From assembly GCF_050624435.1 (NCBI RefSeq), contig NW_027459434.1, positions 1 to 64,000 of the forward strand: 64,000 bases of DNA. Direction: 5' to 3'. The notes beneath the pieces were generated by a model, which saw only the letters and a program-made list of their open reading frames with translations, searched no databases and was not told the DNA's origin. Below, piece by piece: positions 24,633 through 36,600 of this stretch (positions are counted from its first letter, which is position 1; the number at the start of each line of letters is the position of its first letter). This DNA is from Tenrec ecaudatus. Taxonomy: Eukaryota; Chordata; Mammalia; Afrosoricida; Tenrecidae. The translations under genes and the position numbers were made by a program.

Positions 24633-27600
24633 TTACCCTAGGGGTGCCTAAAGCCTAGGGGTGCCCTAGCCTGAAGGCTAGGGGAGCCCTAGCCTTAGCC
24701 TAGGGGAGCCTAAAGCCTAGGGGTGCCCTAGCCTGAAGGCTAGGGGAGCCCTAGCCTTAGCCTAGGGGAGCCTAAAGCCTAGGGTGCCCTAGCCTGAAGG
24801 CTAGGGGAGCCCTAGACTTAGCCTAGGGGAGCATTAAACCTAGGGGTGCCCTAGCCTGAAGGCTAGGGGAGCCCTAGCCTTAGCCTAGGGGAGCCTAAAG
24901 CCTAGGGGTGCCCTAGCCTGAAGGCTAGGGGAGCCCTAGCCTTAGCCTAGGGGAGCCTAAAGCCTAGGGGTGCCCTAGCCTGAAGGCTAGGGGAGCCCTA
25001 GCCTTAGCCTAGGGGAGCCTAAAGCCTAGGGGTGCCCTAGCCTGAAGGCTAGGGGAGCCCTAGCCTTAGCCTAGGGGAGCCTAAAGCCTAGGGGTACCCT
25101 AGCCTGAAGGCTAGGGGAGCCCTAGCCTTAGCCTAGGGGAGCCTAAAGCCTAGGGGTGCCCTAGCCTGAAGGCTAGGGGAGCCCTAGCCTTAGCCTAGGG
25201 GAGCCTAAAGCCTAGGGGTGCCCTAGCCTGAAGGCTAGGGGAGCCCTAGCCTTAGCCTAGGGAGCATAAAGCCTAGGGGTGCCCTAGCCTGAAGGCTAGG
25301 GGAGCCCTAGCCTTAGCCTAGGGGAGCCTAAAGCCTAGGGGTGCCCTAGCCTGAAGGCTAGGGGAGCCCTAGCGTTAGCCTAGGGGATCCTAAAGCCTAG
25401 GGGTGCCCTAGCCTGAAGGCTAGGGGAGCCCTAGACTTAGCCTAGGGGAGCCTAAAGCCTAGGGGTGCCCTAGCCTGAAGGCTAGGGGAGCCCTAGCCTT
25501 AGCCTAGAGGAGCCTAAAGCCTAGGGGTGCCCTAGCCTGAAGGCTAGGGGAGCCCTAGCCTTAGCCTAGGGGAGCCTAAAGCCTAGGGGAGCCCTAGCCT
25601 TAGCCTAGGGGAGCCTAAAGCCTAGGGGTGCCCTAGCCTGAAGGCTAGGGGAGCCCTAGCCTTAGCCTAGGGGAGCCCTAGCCTGAAGCCTAGGGTTGCC
25701 CTAGCCTGAAGTCTAGGGGAGCCCTAGCCTTAGCCTAGGGGAGCCTAAAGCCTAGGGGAGCCCTAGCCTTAGCCTAGGGGAGCCTAAAGCCTAGGGGTGC
25801 CCTAGCCTGAAGGCTAGGGGAGCCCTAGCCTTAGCCTAGGGGAGCCCTAGCCTGAAGCCTAGGGTTGCCCTAGCCTGAAGTCTAGGGGAGCCCTAGCCTT
25901 AGCCTAGGGGTGCCCTAGCCTGAAGCCTAGGGGTGCCCTAGCCTGAAGGCTAGGGGAGCCCTAGCCTTAGCCTAGGGGAGCCCTAGCCTGAAGCCTAGGG
26001 GTGCCCTAGCCTGAAGGCTAGGGGAGCCCTAGCCCTAGCCTAGGGGAGCCCTAGCCTGAAGCCTAAGGTTGCCCTAGCCTGAAGGCTAGGGGAGCCCTAG
26101 CCTTAGCCTAGGGGAGCCCTAGCCTGAAGCCTAGGGGTGCCCTAGCCTGAAGGCTAGGGGAGCCCTAGCCTTAGCCTAGGGGAGCCCTAGCCTGGAGAAC
26201 TAGGGGTGCACTAGCCTGAAGGCTAGGGGAGCCCTAGCCTTAGCCTAGGGGAGCCTAAAGCCTAGGGGTGCCCTAGCCTGAAGGCAAGGGGAGCCCTAGC
26301 CTTAGCCTAGGGGAGCCTAAAGCCTAGGGGTGCCCTAGCCTGAAGGCTAGGGGAGCCCTAGCCTTAGCCTAGGGGAGCCTTAGCCTGAAGCCTAGGGGTG
26401 CCCTAGCCTGAAGGCTAGGGGAGCCCTAGCCTTAGCCTAGGGGAGCCCTAGCCTGAAGCCTAGGGGTGCCCTAGCCTGAAGGCTAGGGGAGCCCTAGCCT
26501 TAGCCTAGGGGAGCCCTAGCCTGAAGGCTAGGGGAGCCCTAGCCTTAGCCTAGGGGTGCCCTAGCCTGAAGCCTAGGGGTGCCCTAGCCTGAAGGCTAGG
26601 GGAGCCCTAGCCTTAGCCTAGGGGAGCCCTAGCCTGAAGCCTAGGGGTGCCCTAGCCTGAAGGCTAGGGGAGCCCTAGCCTTAGCCTAGGGGAGCCCTAG
26701 CCTGAAGCCTAGGGGTGCCCTAGCCTGAAGGCTAGGGGAGCCCTAGCCTTAGCCTAGGGGAGCCCTAGCCTGAAGCCTAGGGGTGCCCTAGCCTGAAGGC
26801 TAGGGGAGCCCTAGCCTTAGCCTAGGGGAGCCCTCGCCTGGAGGCTAGGGGAGCCCTAGCCTTAGCCTAGGGGAGCCCTAGCCTAAAGCCTAGGGGTGCC
26901 CTAGCCTGGAGGCTAGGGAAGCCCTAGCCTTAGCCTAGGGGAGCCCTAGCCTAAAGCCTAGGGGTGCCCAAGCCTGGAGGCTAGGGGAGCCCTAGCCTTA
27001 GCCTAGGGGAGCCCTAGCCTAAAGCCTAGGGGTGCCCTAGCCTGGAGGCTAGGGGAGCCCTAGCCTTAGCCTAGGGGAGCCCTAGCCTAAAGCCTAGGGG
27101 TGCCCTAGCCTGGAGGCTAGGGGAGCCCTAGCCTTAGCCTAGGGGAGCCCTAGCCTAAAGCCTAGGTGTGCCCTAGCCTGGAGGCTAAGGGAGCCCTAGC
27201 CTTAGCCTAGGGGAGCCCTAGCCTAAAGCCTAGGGGTACCCTAGCCTGGAGGCTAGGGGAGACCTAGCCTTAGCCTAGGGGAGCCCTAGCCTAAAGCCTA
27301 GGGGTGCCCTAGCCTGGAGGCTAGGGGAGCCCTAGCCTTAGCCTAGGGGAGCCCTAGCCTAAAGCCTAGGGGTGCCCTAGCCTGGAGGCTAGGGGAGCCC
27401 TAGCCTTAGCCTAGGGGAGCCCTAGCCTAAAGACTAGGGGTGCCCTAGCCTGGAGGCTAGGGGAGCCCTAGCCTTAGCCTAGGGGAGCCCTAGCCTAAAG
27501 CCTAGGGGTGCCCTAGCCTGGAGGCTAGGGGAGCCCTAGCCTTAGCCTAGGGGAGCCCTAGCCTAAAGCCTAGGGGTGCCCTAGCCTAAAGCCTAGGGGT

Positions 27601-29473
27601 GCCCTAGCCTGGAGGCTAGGGGAGCCCTAGCCTTAGCCTAGGGGAGCCCTAGCCTAAAGCCTAGGGGTGCCCTAGCCTGGAGGCTAGGGGAGCCCTAGAC
27701 TTAGCCTACGGGAGCCTAAAGCCTAGGGGTGCCCTAGCCTGGAGGCTAGGGGAGCCCTAGCCTTAGCCTAGGGGAGCCTAAAGCCTAGGGGTGCCCTAGC
27801 CTGGAGGCTAGGGGAGCCCTAGCCTTAGCCTAGGGGAGCCTAAAGCCTAGGGGTGCCCTAGACTGGAGGCTAGGGGAGCCCTAGCCTTAGCCTAGGGGAG
27901 CCCAAAGCCTAGGGGTGCCCTAGCCTGGAGGCTAGGGGAGCCCTAGCCGTAGCCTAGGGGAGCCCAAAGCCTAGGGGTGCCCTAGCCTGGAGGCTAGGGG
28001 AGCCCTAGCCGTAGCCTAGGGGAGCCCAAAGCCTAGGGGTGCCCTAGCCTGGAGGCTCGGGCAGCCCTAGCCGTAGCCTAGGGGAGCCCAAAGCCTAGGG
28101 GTGCCCTAGCCTGGAGGCTCGGGCAGCCCTAGCCTTAGCCTAGGGGAGCCCAAAGCCTAGGGGTGCCCTAGCCTGGAGGCTCGGGCAGCCCTAGCCTTAG
28201 CCTAGGGGAGCCCAAAGCCTAGGGGTGCCCTAGCCTGGAGGCTCGGGCAGCCCTAGCCTTAGCCTAGGGGAGCCCAAAGCCTAGGGGTGCCCTAGCCTGG
28301 AGGTTCGGGCAGCCCTAGCCTTAGCCTAGGGGAGCCCAAAGCCTAGGGGTGCCCTAGCCTGGAGGCTCGGGCAGCCCTAGCCTTAGCCTAGGGGAGCCCA
28401 AAGCCTAGGGGTGCCCTAGCCTGGAGGCTAGGGCAGCCCTAGCCTTAGCCTAGGGGAGCCCAAAGCCTAGGGGTGCCCTAGCCTGGAGGCTAGGGCAGCC
28501 CTAGCCTTAGCCTAGGGGAGCCCAAAGCCTAGGGGTGCCCTAGCCTGGAGGCTAGGGCAGCCCTAGCCTTAGCCTAGGGGAGCCCAAAGCCTAGGGGTGC
28601 CCTAGCCTGGAGGCTAGGCCAGCCCTAGCCTTAGCCTAGGGGAGCCCAAAGCCTAGGGGTGCCCTAGCCTGGAGGCTAGGCCAGCCCTAGCCTTAGCCTA
28701 GGGGAGCCCAAAGCCTAGGGGTGCCCTAGCCTGGAGGCTAGGCCAGCCCTAGCCTTAGCCTAGGGGAGCCCAAAGCCTAGGGGTGCCCTAGCCTGGAGGC
28801 TAGGGCAGCCCTAGCCTTAGCCTAGGGGAGCCCAAAGCCTAGGGGTGCCCTACCTGGAGGCTAGGGGAGCCCTAGCTTTAGCCTAGGGGAGCCCAAAGCC
28901 TAGGGGTGCCCTAGCCTGGAGGCTAGGGGAGCCCTAGCCTTAGCCTAGGGGAGCCCAAAGCCTAGAGGTGCCCTAGCCTGGAGGCTAGGGGAGCCCTAGC
29001 CTTAGCCTAGGGGAGCCCAAAGCCTAGGGGTGCCCTAGCCTGGAGGCTAGGGGAGCCCTAGCCTTAGCCTAGGGGAGCCCAAAGCCTAGGGGTGCCCTAG
29101 CCTGGAGGCTAGGGCAGCCCTAGCCTTAGCCTAGGGGAGCCCAAAGCCTAGGGGTGCCCTAGCCTGGAGGCTAGGGCAGCCCTAGCCTTAGCCTAGGGGA
29201 GCCCAAAGCCTAGGGGTGCCCTAGCCTGGAGGCTAGGGGAGCCCTAGCCTTAGCCTAGGGGAGCCCAAAGCCTAGGGGTGCCCTAGCCTGGAGGCTAGGG
29301 GAGCCCTAGCCTTAGCCTAGGGGAGCCCAAAGCCTAGGGGTGCCCTAGCCTGGAGGCTAGGGGAGCCCTAGCCTTAGCCTAGGGGAGCCCAAAGCCTAGG
29401 GGTGCCCTAGCCTGGAGGCTAGGGGAGCCCTAGCCTTAGCCTAGGGGAGCCCAAAGCCTAGGGGTGCCCTAGC

Positions 29474-29995
29474 CTGGGGGCTAGGGGAGCCCTAGCCTTA
29501 GCCTAGGGGAGCCCAAAGTCTAGGGGTGCCCTAGCCTGGGGGCTAGGGGAGCCCTAGCCTTAGCCTAGGGGAGCCCAAAGCCTAGGGGTGCCCTAGCCTG
29601 GGGGCTAGGGGAGCCCTAGCCTTAGCCGAGGGGAGCCCAAAGCCTAGGGGTGCCCTAGCCTGGGGGCTAGGGGAGCCCTAGCCTTAGCCGAGGGGAGCCC
29701 AAAGCCTAGGGGTGCCCTAGCCTGGGGGCTAGGGGAGCCCTAGCCTTAGCCGAGGGGAGCCCAAAGCCTAGGGGTGCCCTACCCTGGGTGCTAGGGGAGC
29801 CCTAGCCTTAGCCGAGGGGAGCCCAAAGCCTAGGGGTGCCCTAGCCTGGGGGCTAGGGGAGCCCTAGCCTTAGCCGAGGGGAGCCCAAAGCCTAGGGGTG
29901 CCCTAGCCTGGGGGCTAGGGGAGCCCTAGCCTTAGCCTAGGGGAGCCCAAAGCCTAGGGGTGCCCTAGCCTGGGGGCTAGGGGAGCCCTAGCCTT
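29474..29995. repeat. Block of monomers with TGGG loop
   Basis: About eight consecutive 62-bp monomers read CCTGGGGGCTAGG in place of the surrounding CCTGGAGGCTAGG. Several of them also share CCGAGGGG for CCTAGGGG, one of the few places in the array with CpG. The block shows local spread of a variant through neighbouring units. Confidence 0.85.
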
Positions 29996-32900
29996 AGCCT
30001 AGGGGAGCCCAAAGCCTAGGGGTGCCCTAGCCTGGAGGCTAGGGGAGCCCTAGCCTTAGCCTAGGGGAGCCCAAAGCCTAGGGGTGCCCTAGCCTGGAGG
30101 CTAGGGGAGCCCTAGCCTTAGCCTAGGGGAGCCCAAAGCCTAGGGGTGCCCTAGCCTGGAGGCTAGGGGAGCCCTAGCCTTAGCCTAGGGGAGCCCAAAG
30201 CCTAGGGGTGCCCTAGCCTGGAGGCTAGGGGAGCCCTAGCCTTAGCCTAGGGGAGCCCAAAGCCTAGGGGTGCCCTAGCCTGGAGGCTAGGGGAGCCCTA
30301 GCCTTAGCCTAGGGGAGCCCAAAGCCTAGGGGTGCCCTAGCCTGGAGGCTAGGGGAGCCCTAGCCTTAGCCTAGGGGAGCCCAAAGCCTAGGGGTGCCCT
30401 AGCCTGGAGGCTAGGGGAGCCCTAGCCTTAGCCTAGGGGAGCCCAAAGCCTAGGGGTGCCCTAGCCTGGAGGCTAGGGGAGCCCTAGCCTTAGCCTAGGG
30501 GAGCCCAAAGCCTAGGGGTGCCCTAGCCTGGAGGCTAGGGGAGCCCTAGCCTTAGCCTAGGGGAGCCCAAAGCCTAGGGGTGCCCTAGCCTGGAGGCTAG
30601 GGGAGCCCTAGCCTTAGCCTAGGGGAGCCCAAAGCCTAGGGGTGCCCTAGCCTGGAGGCTAGGGGAGCCCTAGCCTTAGCCTAGGGGAGCCCAAAGCCTA
30701 GGGGTGCCCTAGCCTGGAGGCTAGGGGAGCCCTAGCCTTAGCCTAGGGGAGCCCAAAGCCTAGGGGTGCCCTAGCCTGGAGGCTAGGGGAGCCCTAGCCT
30801 TAGCCTAGGGGAGCCCAAAGCCTAGGGGTGCCCTAGCCTGGAGGCTAGGGGAGCCCTAGCCTTAGCCTAGGGGAGCCCAAAGCCTAGGGGTGCCCTAGCC
30901 TGGAGGCTAGGGGAGCCCTAGCCTTAGCCTAGGGGAGCCCAAAGCCTAGGGGTGCCCTAGCCTGGAGGCTAGGGGAGCCCTAGCCTTAGCCTAGGGGAGC
31001 CCATAGCCTAGGGGTGCCCTAGCCTGGAGGCTAGGGGAGCCCTAGCCTTAGCCTAGGGGAGCCCAAAGCCTAGGGGTGCCCTAGCCTGGAGGCTAGGGGA
31101 GCCCTAGCCTTAGCCTAGGGGAGCCCAAAGCCTAGGGGTGCCCTAGCCTGGAGGCTAGGGGAGCCCTAGCCTTAGCCTAGGGGAGCCCAAAGCCTAGGGG
31201 TGCCCTAGCCTGGAGGCTAGGGGAGCCCTAGCCTTAGCCTAGGGGAGACCAAAGCCTAGGGGTGCCCTAGCCTGGAGGCTAGGGGAGCCCTAGCCTTAGC
31301 CTAGGGGAGCCCAAAGCCTAGGGGTGCCCTAGCCTGGAGGCTAGGGGAGCCCTAGCCTTAGCCTAGGGGAGCCCAAAGCCTAGGGGTGCCCTAGCCTGGA
31401 GGCTAGGGGAGCCCTAGCCTTAGCCTAGGGGAGCCCAAAGCCTAGGGGTGCCCTAGCCTGGAGGCTAGGGGAGCCCTAGCCTTAGCCTAGGGGAGCCCAA
31501 AGCCTAGGGGTGCCCTAGCCTGGAGGCTAGGGGAGCCCTAGCCTTAGCCTAGGGGAGCCCAAAGCCTAGGGGTGCCCTAGCCTGGAGGCTAGGGGAGCCC
31601 TAGCCTTAGCCTAGGGGAGCCCAAAGCCTAGGGGTGCCCTAGCCTGGAGGCTAGGGGAGCCCTAGCCTTAGCCTAGGGGAGCCCAAAGCCTAGGGGTGCC
31701 CTAGCCTGGAGGCTAGGGGAGCCCTAGCCTTAGCCTAGGGGAGCCCAAAGCCTAGGGGTGCCCTAGCCTGGAGGCTAGGGGAGCCCTAGCCTTAGCCTAG
31801 GGGAGCCCAAAGCCTAGGGGTGCCCTAGCCTGGAGGCTAGGGGAGCCCTAGCCTTAGCCTAGGGGAGCCCAAAGCCTAGGGGTGCCCTAGCCTGGAGGCT
31901 AGGGGAGCCCTAGCCTTAGCCTAGGGGAGCCCAAAGCCTAGGGGTGCCCTAGCCTGGAGGCTAGGGGAGCCCTAGCCTTAGCCTAGGGGAGCCCAAAGCC
32001 TAGGGGTGCCCTAGCCTGGAGGCTAGGGGAGCCCTAGCCTTAGCCTAGGGGAGCCCAAAGCCTAGGGGTGCCCTAGCCTGGAGGCTAGGGCAGCCCTAGC
32101 CTTAGCCTAGGGGAGCCCAAAGCCTAGGGGTGCCCTAGCCTGGAGGCTAGGGCAGCCCTAGCCTTAGCCTAGGGGAGCCCAAAGCCTAGGGGTGCCCTAG
32201 CCTGGAGGCTAGGGGAGCCCTAGCCTTAGCCTAGGGGAGCCCAAAGCCTAGGGGTGCCCTAGCCTGGAGGCTAGGGGAGCCCTAGCCTTAGCCTAGGGGA
32301 GCCCAAAGCCTAGGGGTGCCCTAGCCTGGAGGCTAGGGGAGCCCTAGCCTTAGCCTAGGGGAGCCCAAAGCCTAGGGGTGCCCTAGCCTGGAGGCTAGGG
32401 GAGCCCTAGCCTTAGCCTAGGGGAGCCCAAAGCCTAGGGGTGCCCTAGCCTGGAGGCTAGGGGAACCCTAGCCTTAGCCTAGGGGAGCCCAAAGCCTAGG
32501 GGTGCCCTAGCCTGGAGGCTAGGGGAGCCCTAGCCTTAGCCTAGGGGAGCCCAAAGCCTAGGGGTGCCCTAGCCTGGAGGCTAGGGGAGCCCTAGCCTTA
32601 GCCTAGGGGAGCCCAAAGCCTAGGGGTGCCCTAGCCTGGAGGCTAGGGGAGCCCTAGCCTTAGCCTAGGGGAGCCCAAAGCCTAGGGGTGCCCTAGCCTG
32701 GAGGCTAGGGGAGCCCTAGCCTTAGCCTAGGGGAGCCCAAAGCCTAGGGGTGCCCTAGCCTGGAGGCTAGGGGAGCCCTAGCCTTAGCCTAGGGGAGCCC
32801 AAAGCCTAGGGGTGCCCTAGCCTGGAGGCTAGGGGAGCCCTAGCCTTAGCCTAGGGGAGCCCAAAGCCTAGGGGTGCCCTAGCCTGGAGGCTAGGGGAGC

Positions 32901-33621
32901 CCTAGCCTTAGCCTAGGGGAGCCCAAAGCCTAGGGGTGCCCTAGCCTGGAGGCTAGGGGAGCCCTAGCCTTAGCCTAGGGGAGCCCAAAGCCTAGGGGTG
33001 CCCTAGCCTGGAGGCTAGGGGAGCCCTAGCCTTAGCCTAGGGGAGCCCAAAGCCTAGGGGTGCCCTAGCCTGGAGGCTAGGGGAGCCCTAGCCTTAGCCT
33101 AGGGGAGCCCAAAGCCTAGGGGTGCCCTAGCCTGGAGGCTAGGGGAGCCCTAGCCTTAGCCTAGGGGAGCCCAAAGCCTAGGGGTGCCCTAGCCTGGAGG
33201 CTAGGGGAGCCCTAGCCTTAGCCTAGGGGAGCCCAAAGCCTAGGGGTGCCCTAGCCTGGAGGCTAGGGGAGCCCTAGCCTTAGCCTAGGGGAGCCCAAAG
33301 CCTAGGGGTGCCCTAGCCTGGAGGCTAGGGGAGCCCTAGCCTTAGCCTAGGGGAGCCCAAAGCCTAGGGGTGCCCTAGCCTGGAGGCTAGGGGAGCCCTA
33401 GCCTTAGCCTAGGGGAGCCCAAAGCCTAGGGGTGCCCTAGCCTGGAGGCTAGGGGAGCCCTAGCCTTAGCCTAGGGGAGCCCAAAGCCTAGGGGTGCCCT
33501 AGCCTGGAGGCTAGGGGAGCCCTAGCCTTAGCCTAGGGGAGCCCAAAGCCTAGGGGTGCCCTAGCCTGGAGGCTAGGGGAGCCCTAGCCTTAGCCTAGGG
33601 GAGCCCAAAGCCTAGGGGTGC

Positions 33622-36600
33622 CCTAGGCTGGAGGCTAGGGGAGCCCTAGCCTTAGCCTAGGGGAGCCCAAAGCCTAGGGGTGCCCTAGGCTGGAGGCTAG
33701 GGGAGCCCTAGCCCTAGGCTAGGGGAGCCCAAAGCCTAGGGGTGCCCTAGCCTGGAGGCTAGGGGAGCCCTAGCCTTAGCCTAGGGGAGCCCAAAGCCTA
33801 GGGGTGCCCTAGCCTGGAGGCTAGGGGAGCCCTAGCCTTAGCCTAGGGGAGCCCAAAGCCTAGGGGTGCCCTAGCCTGGAGGCTAGGGGAGCCCTAGCCT
33901 TAGCCTAGGGGAGCCCAAAGCCTAGGTGTGCCCTAGCGTGGAGGCTAGGGGAGCCCTAGCCTTAGCCTAGGGGAGCCCAAAGCCTAGGGGTGCCCTAGCC
34001 TGGAGCCTAGGGGAGCCCTAGCCTTAGCCTAGGGGAGCCCAAAGCCTAGGGGTGCCCTAGCCTGGAGGCTAGGGGAGCCCTAGCCTTAGCCTAGGGGAGC
34101 CCAAAGCCTAGGGGTGCCCTAGCCTGGAGGCTAGGGGAGCCCTAGCCTTAGCCTAGGGGAGCCCAAAGCCTAGGGGTGCCCTAGCCTGGAGGCTAGGGGA
34201 GCCCTAGCCTTAGCCTAGGGGAGCCCAAAGCCTAGGGGTGCCCTAGCCTAGAGGCTAGGGGAGCCCTAGCCTTAGCCTAGGGGAGCCCAAAGCCTAGGGG
34301 TGCCCTAGCCTGGAGGCTAGGGGAGCCCTAGCCTTAGCCTAGGGGAGCCCAAAGCCTAGGGGTGCCCTAGCCTGGAGGCTAGGGGAGCCCTAGCCTTAGC
34401 CTAGGGGAGCCCAAAGCCTAGGGGTGCCCTAGCCTGGAGGCTAGGGGAGCCCTAGCCTTAGCCTAGGGGAGCCCAAAGCCTAGGGGTGCCCTAGCCTGGA
34501 GGCTAGGGGAGCCCTAGCCTTAGCCTAGGGGAGCCCAAAGCCTAGGGGTGCCCTAGCCTGGAGGCTAGGGGAGCCCTAGCCTTAGCCTAGGGGAGCCCAA
34601 AGCCTAGGGGTGCCCTAGCCTGGAGGCTAGGGGAGCCCTAGCCTTAGCCTAGGGGAGCCCAAAGCCTAGGGGTGCCCTAGCCTGGAGGCTAGGGGAGCCC
34701 TAGCCTTAGCCTAGGGGAGCCCAAAGCCTAGGGGTGCCCTAGCCTGGAGGCTAGGGGAGCCCTAGCCTTAGCCTAGGGGAGCCCAAAGCCTAGGGGTGCC
34801 CTAGCCTGGAGGCTAGGGGAGCCCTAGCCTTAGCCTAGGGGAGCCCAAAGCCTAGGGGTGCCCTAGCCTGGAGGCTAGGGGAGCCCTAGCCTTAGCCTAG
34901 GGGAGCCCAAAGCCTAGGGGTGCCCTAGCCTGGAGGCTAGGGGAGCCCTAGCCTTAGCCTAGGGGAGCCCAAAGCCTAGGGGTGCCCTAGCCTGGAGGCT
35001 AGGGGAGCCCTAGCCTTAGCCTAGGGGAGCCCAAAGCCTAGGGGTGCCCTAGCCTGGAGGCTAGGGGAGCCCTAGCCTTAGCCTAGGGGAGCCCAAAGCC
35101 TAGGGGTGCCCTAGCCTGGAGGCTAGGGGAGCCCTAGCCTTAGCCTAGGGGAGCCCAAAGCCTAGGGGTGCCCTAGCCTGGAGGCTAGGGGAGCCCTAGC
35201 CTTAGCCTAGGGGAGCCCAAAGCCTAGGGGTGCCCTAGCCTGGAGGCTAGGGGAGCCCTAGCCTTAGCCTAGGGGAGCCCAAAGCCTAGGGGTGCCCTAG
35301 CCTGGAGGCTAGGGCAGCCCTAGCCTTAGCCTAGGGGAGCCCAAAGCCTAGGGGTGCCCTAGCCTGGAGGCTAGGGGAGCCCTAGCCTTAGCCTAGGGGA
35401 GCCCAAAGCCTAGGGGTGCCCTAGCCTGGAGCCTAGGGGAGCCCTAGCCTTAGCCTAGGGGAGCCCAAAGCCTAGGGGTGCCCTAGCCTGGAGGCTAGGG
35501 GAGCCCTAGCCTTAGCCTAGGGGAGCCCAAAGCCTAGGGGTGCCCTAGCCTGGAGGCTAGGGGAGCCCTAGCCTTAGCCTAGGGGAGCCCAAAGCCTAGG
35601 GGTGCCCTAGCCTGGAGGCTAGGGGAGCCCTAGCCTTAGCCTAGGGGAGCCCAAAGCCTAGGGGTGCCCTAGCCTGGAGGCTAGGGGAGCCCTAGCCTTA
35701 GCCTAGGGGAGCCCAAAGCCTAGGGGTGCCCTAGCCTGGAGGCTAGGGGAGCCCTAGCCTTAGCCTAGGGGAGCCCAAAGCCTAGGGGTGCCCTAGCCTG
35801 GAGGCTAGGGGAGCCCTAGCCTTAGCCTAGGGGAGCCCAAAGCCTAGGGGTGCCCTAGCCTGGAGGCTAGGGGAGCCCTAGCCTTAGCCTAGGGGAGCCC
35901 AAAGCCTAGGGGTGCCCTAGCCTGGAGGCTAGGGGAGCCCTAGCCTTAGCCTAGGGGAGCCCAAAGCCTAGGGGTGCCCTAGCCTGGAGGCTAGGGGAGC
36001 CCTAGCCTTAGCCAAGGGGAGCCCAAAGCCTAGGGGTGCCCTAGCCTGGAGGCTAGGGGAGCCCTAGCCTTAGCCTAGGGGAGCCCAAAGCCTAGGGGTG
36101 CCCTAGGCTGGAGGCTAGGGGAGCCCTAGCCTTAGCCTAGGGGAGCCCAAAGCCTAGGGGTGCCCTAGGCTGGAGGCTAGGGGAGCCCTAGCCCTAGGCT
36201 AGGGGAGCCCAAAGCCTAGGGGTGCCCTAGCCTGGAGGCTAGGGGAGCCCTAGCCTTAGCCTAGGGGAGCCCAAAGCCTAGGGGTGCCCTAGCCTGGAGG
36301 CTAGGGGAGCCCTAGCCTTAGCCTAGGGGAGCCCAAAGCCTAGGGGTGCCCTAGCCTGGAGGCTAGGGGAGCCCTAGCCTTAGCCTAGGGGAGCCCAAAG
36401 CCTAGGGGTGCCCTAGCGTGGAGGCTAGGGGAGCCCTAGCCTTAGCCTAGGGGAGCCCAAAGCCTAGGGGTGCCCTAGCCTGGAGCCTAGGGGAGCCCTA
36501 GCCTTAGCCTAGGGGAGCCCAAAGCCTAGGGGTGCCCTAGCCTGGAGGCTAGGGGAGCCCTAGCCTTAGCCTAGGGGAGCCCAAAGCCTAGGGGTGCCCT

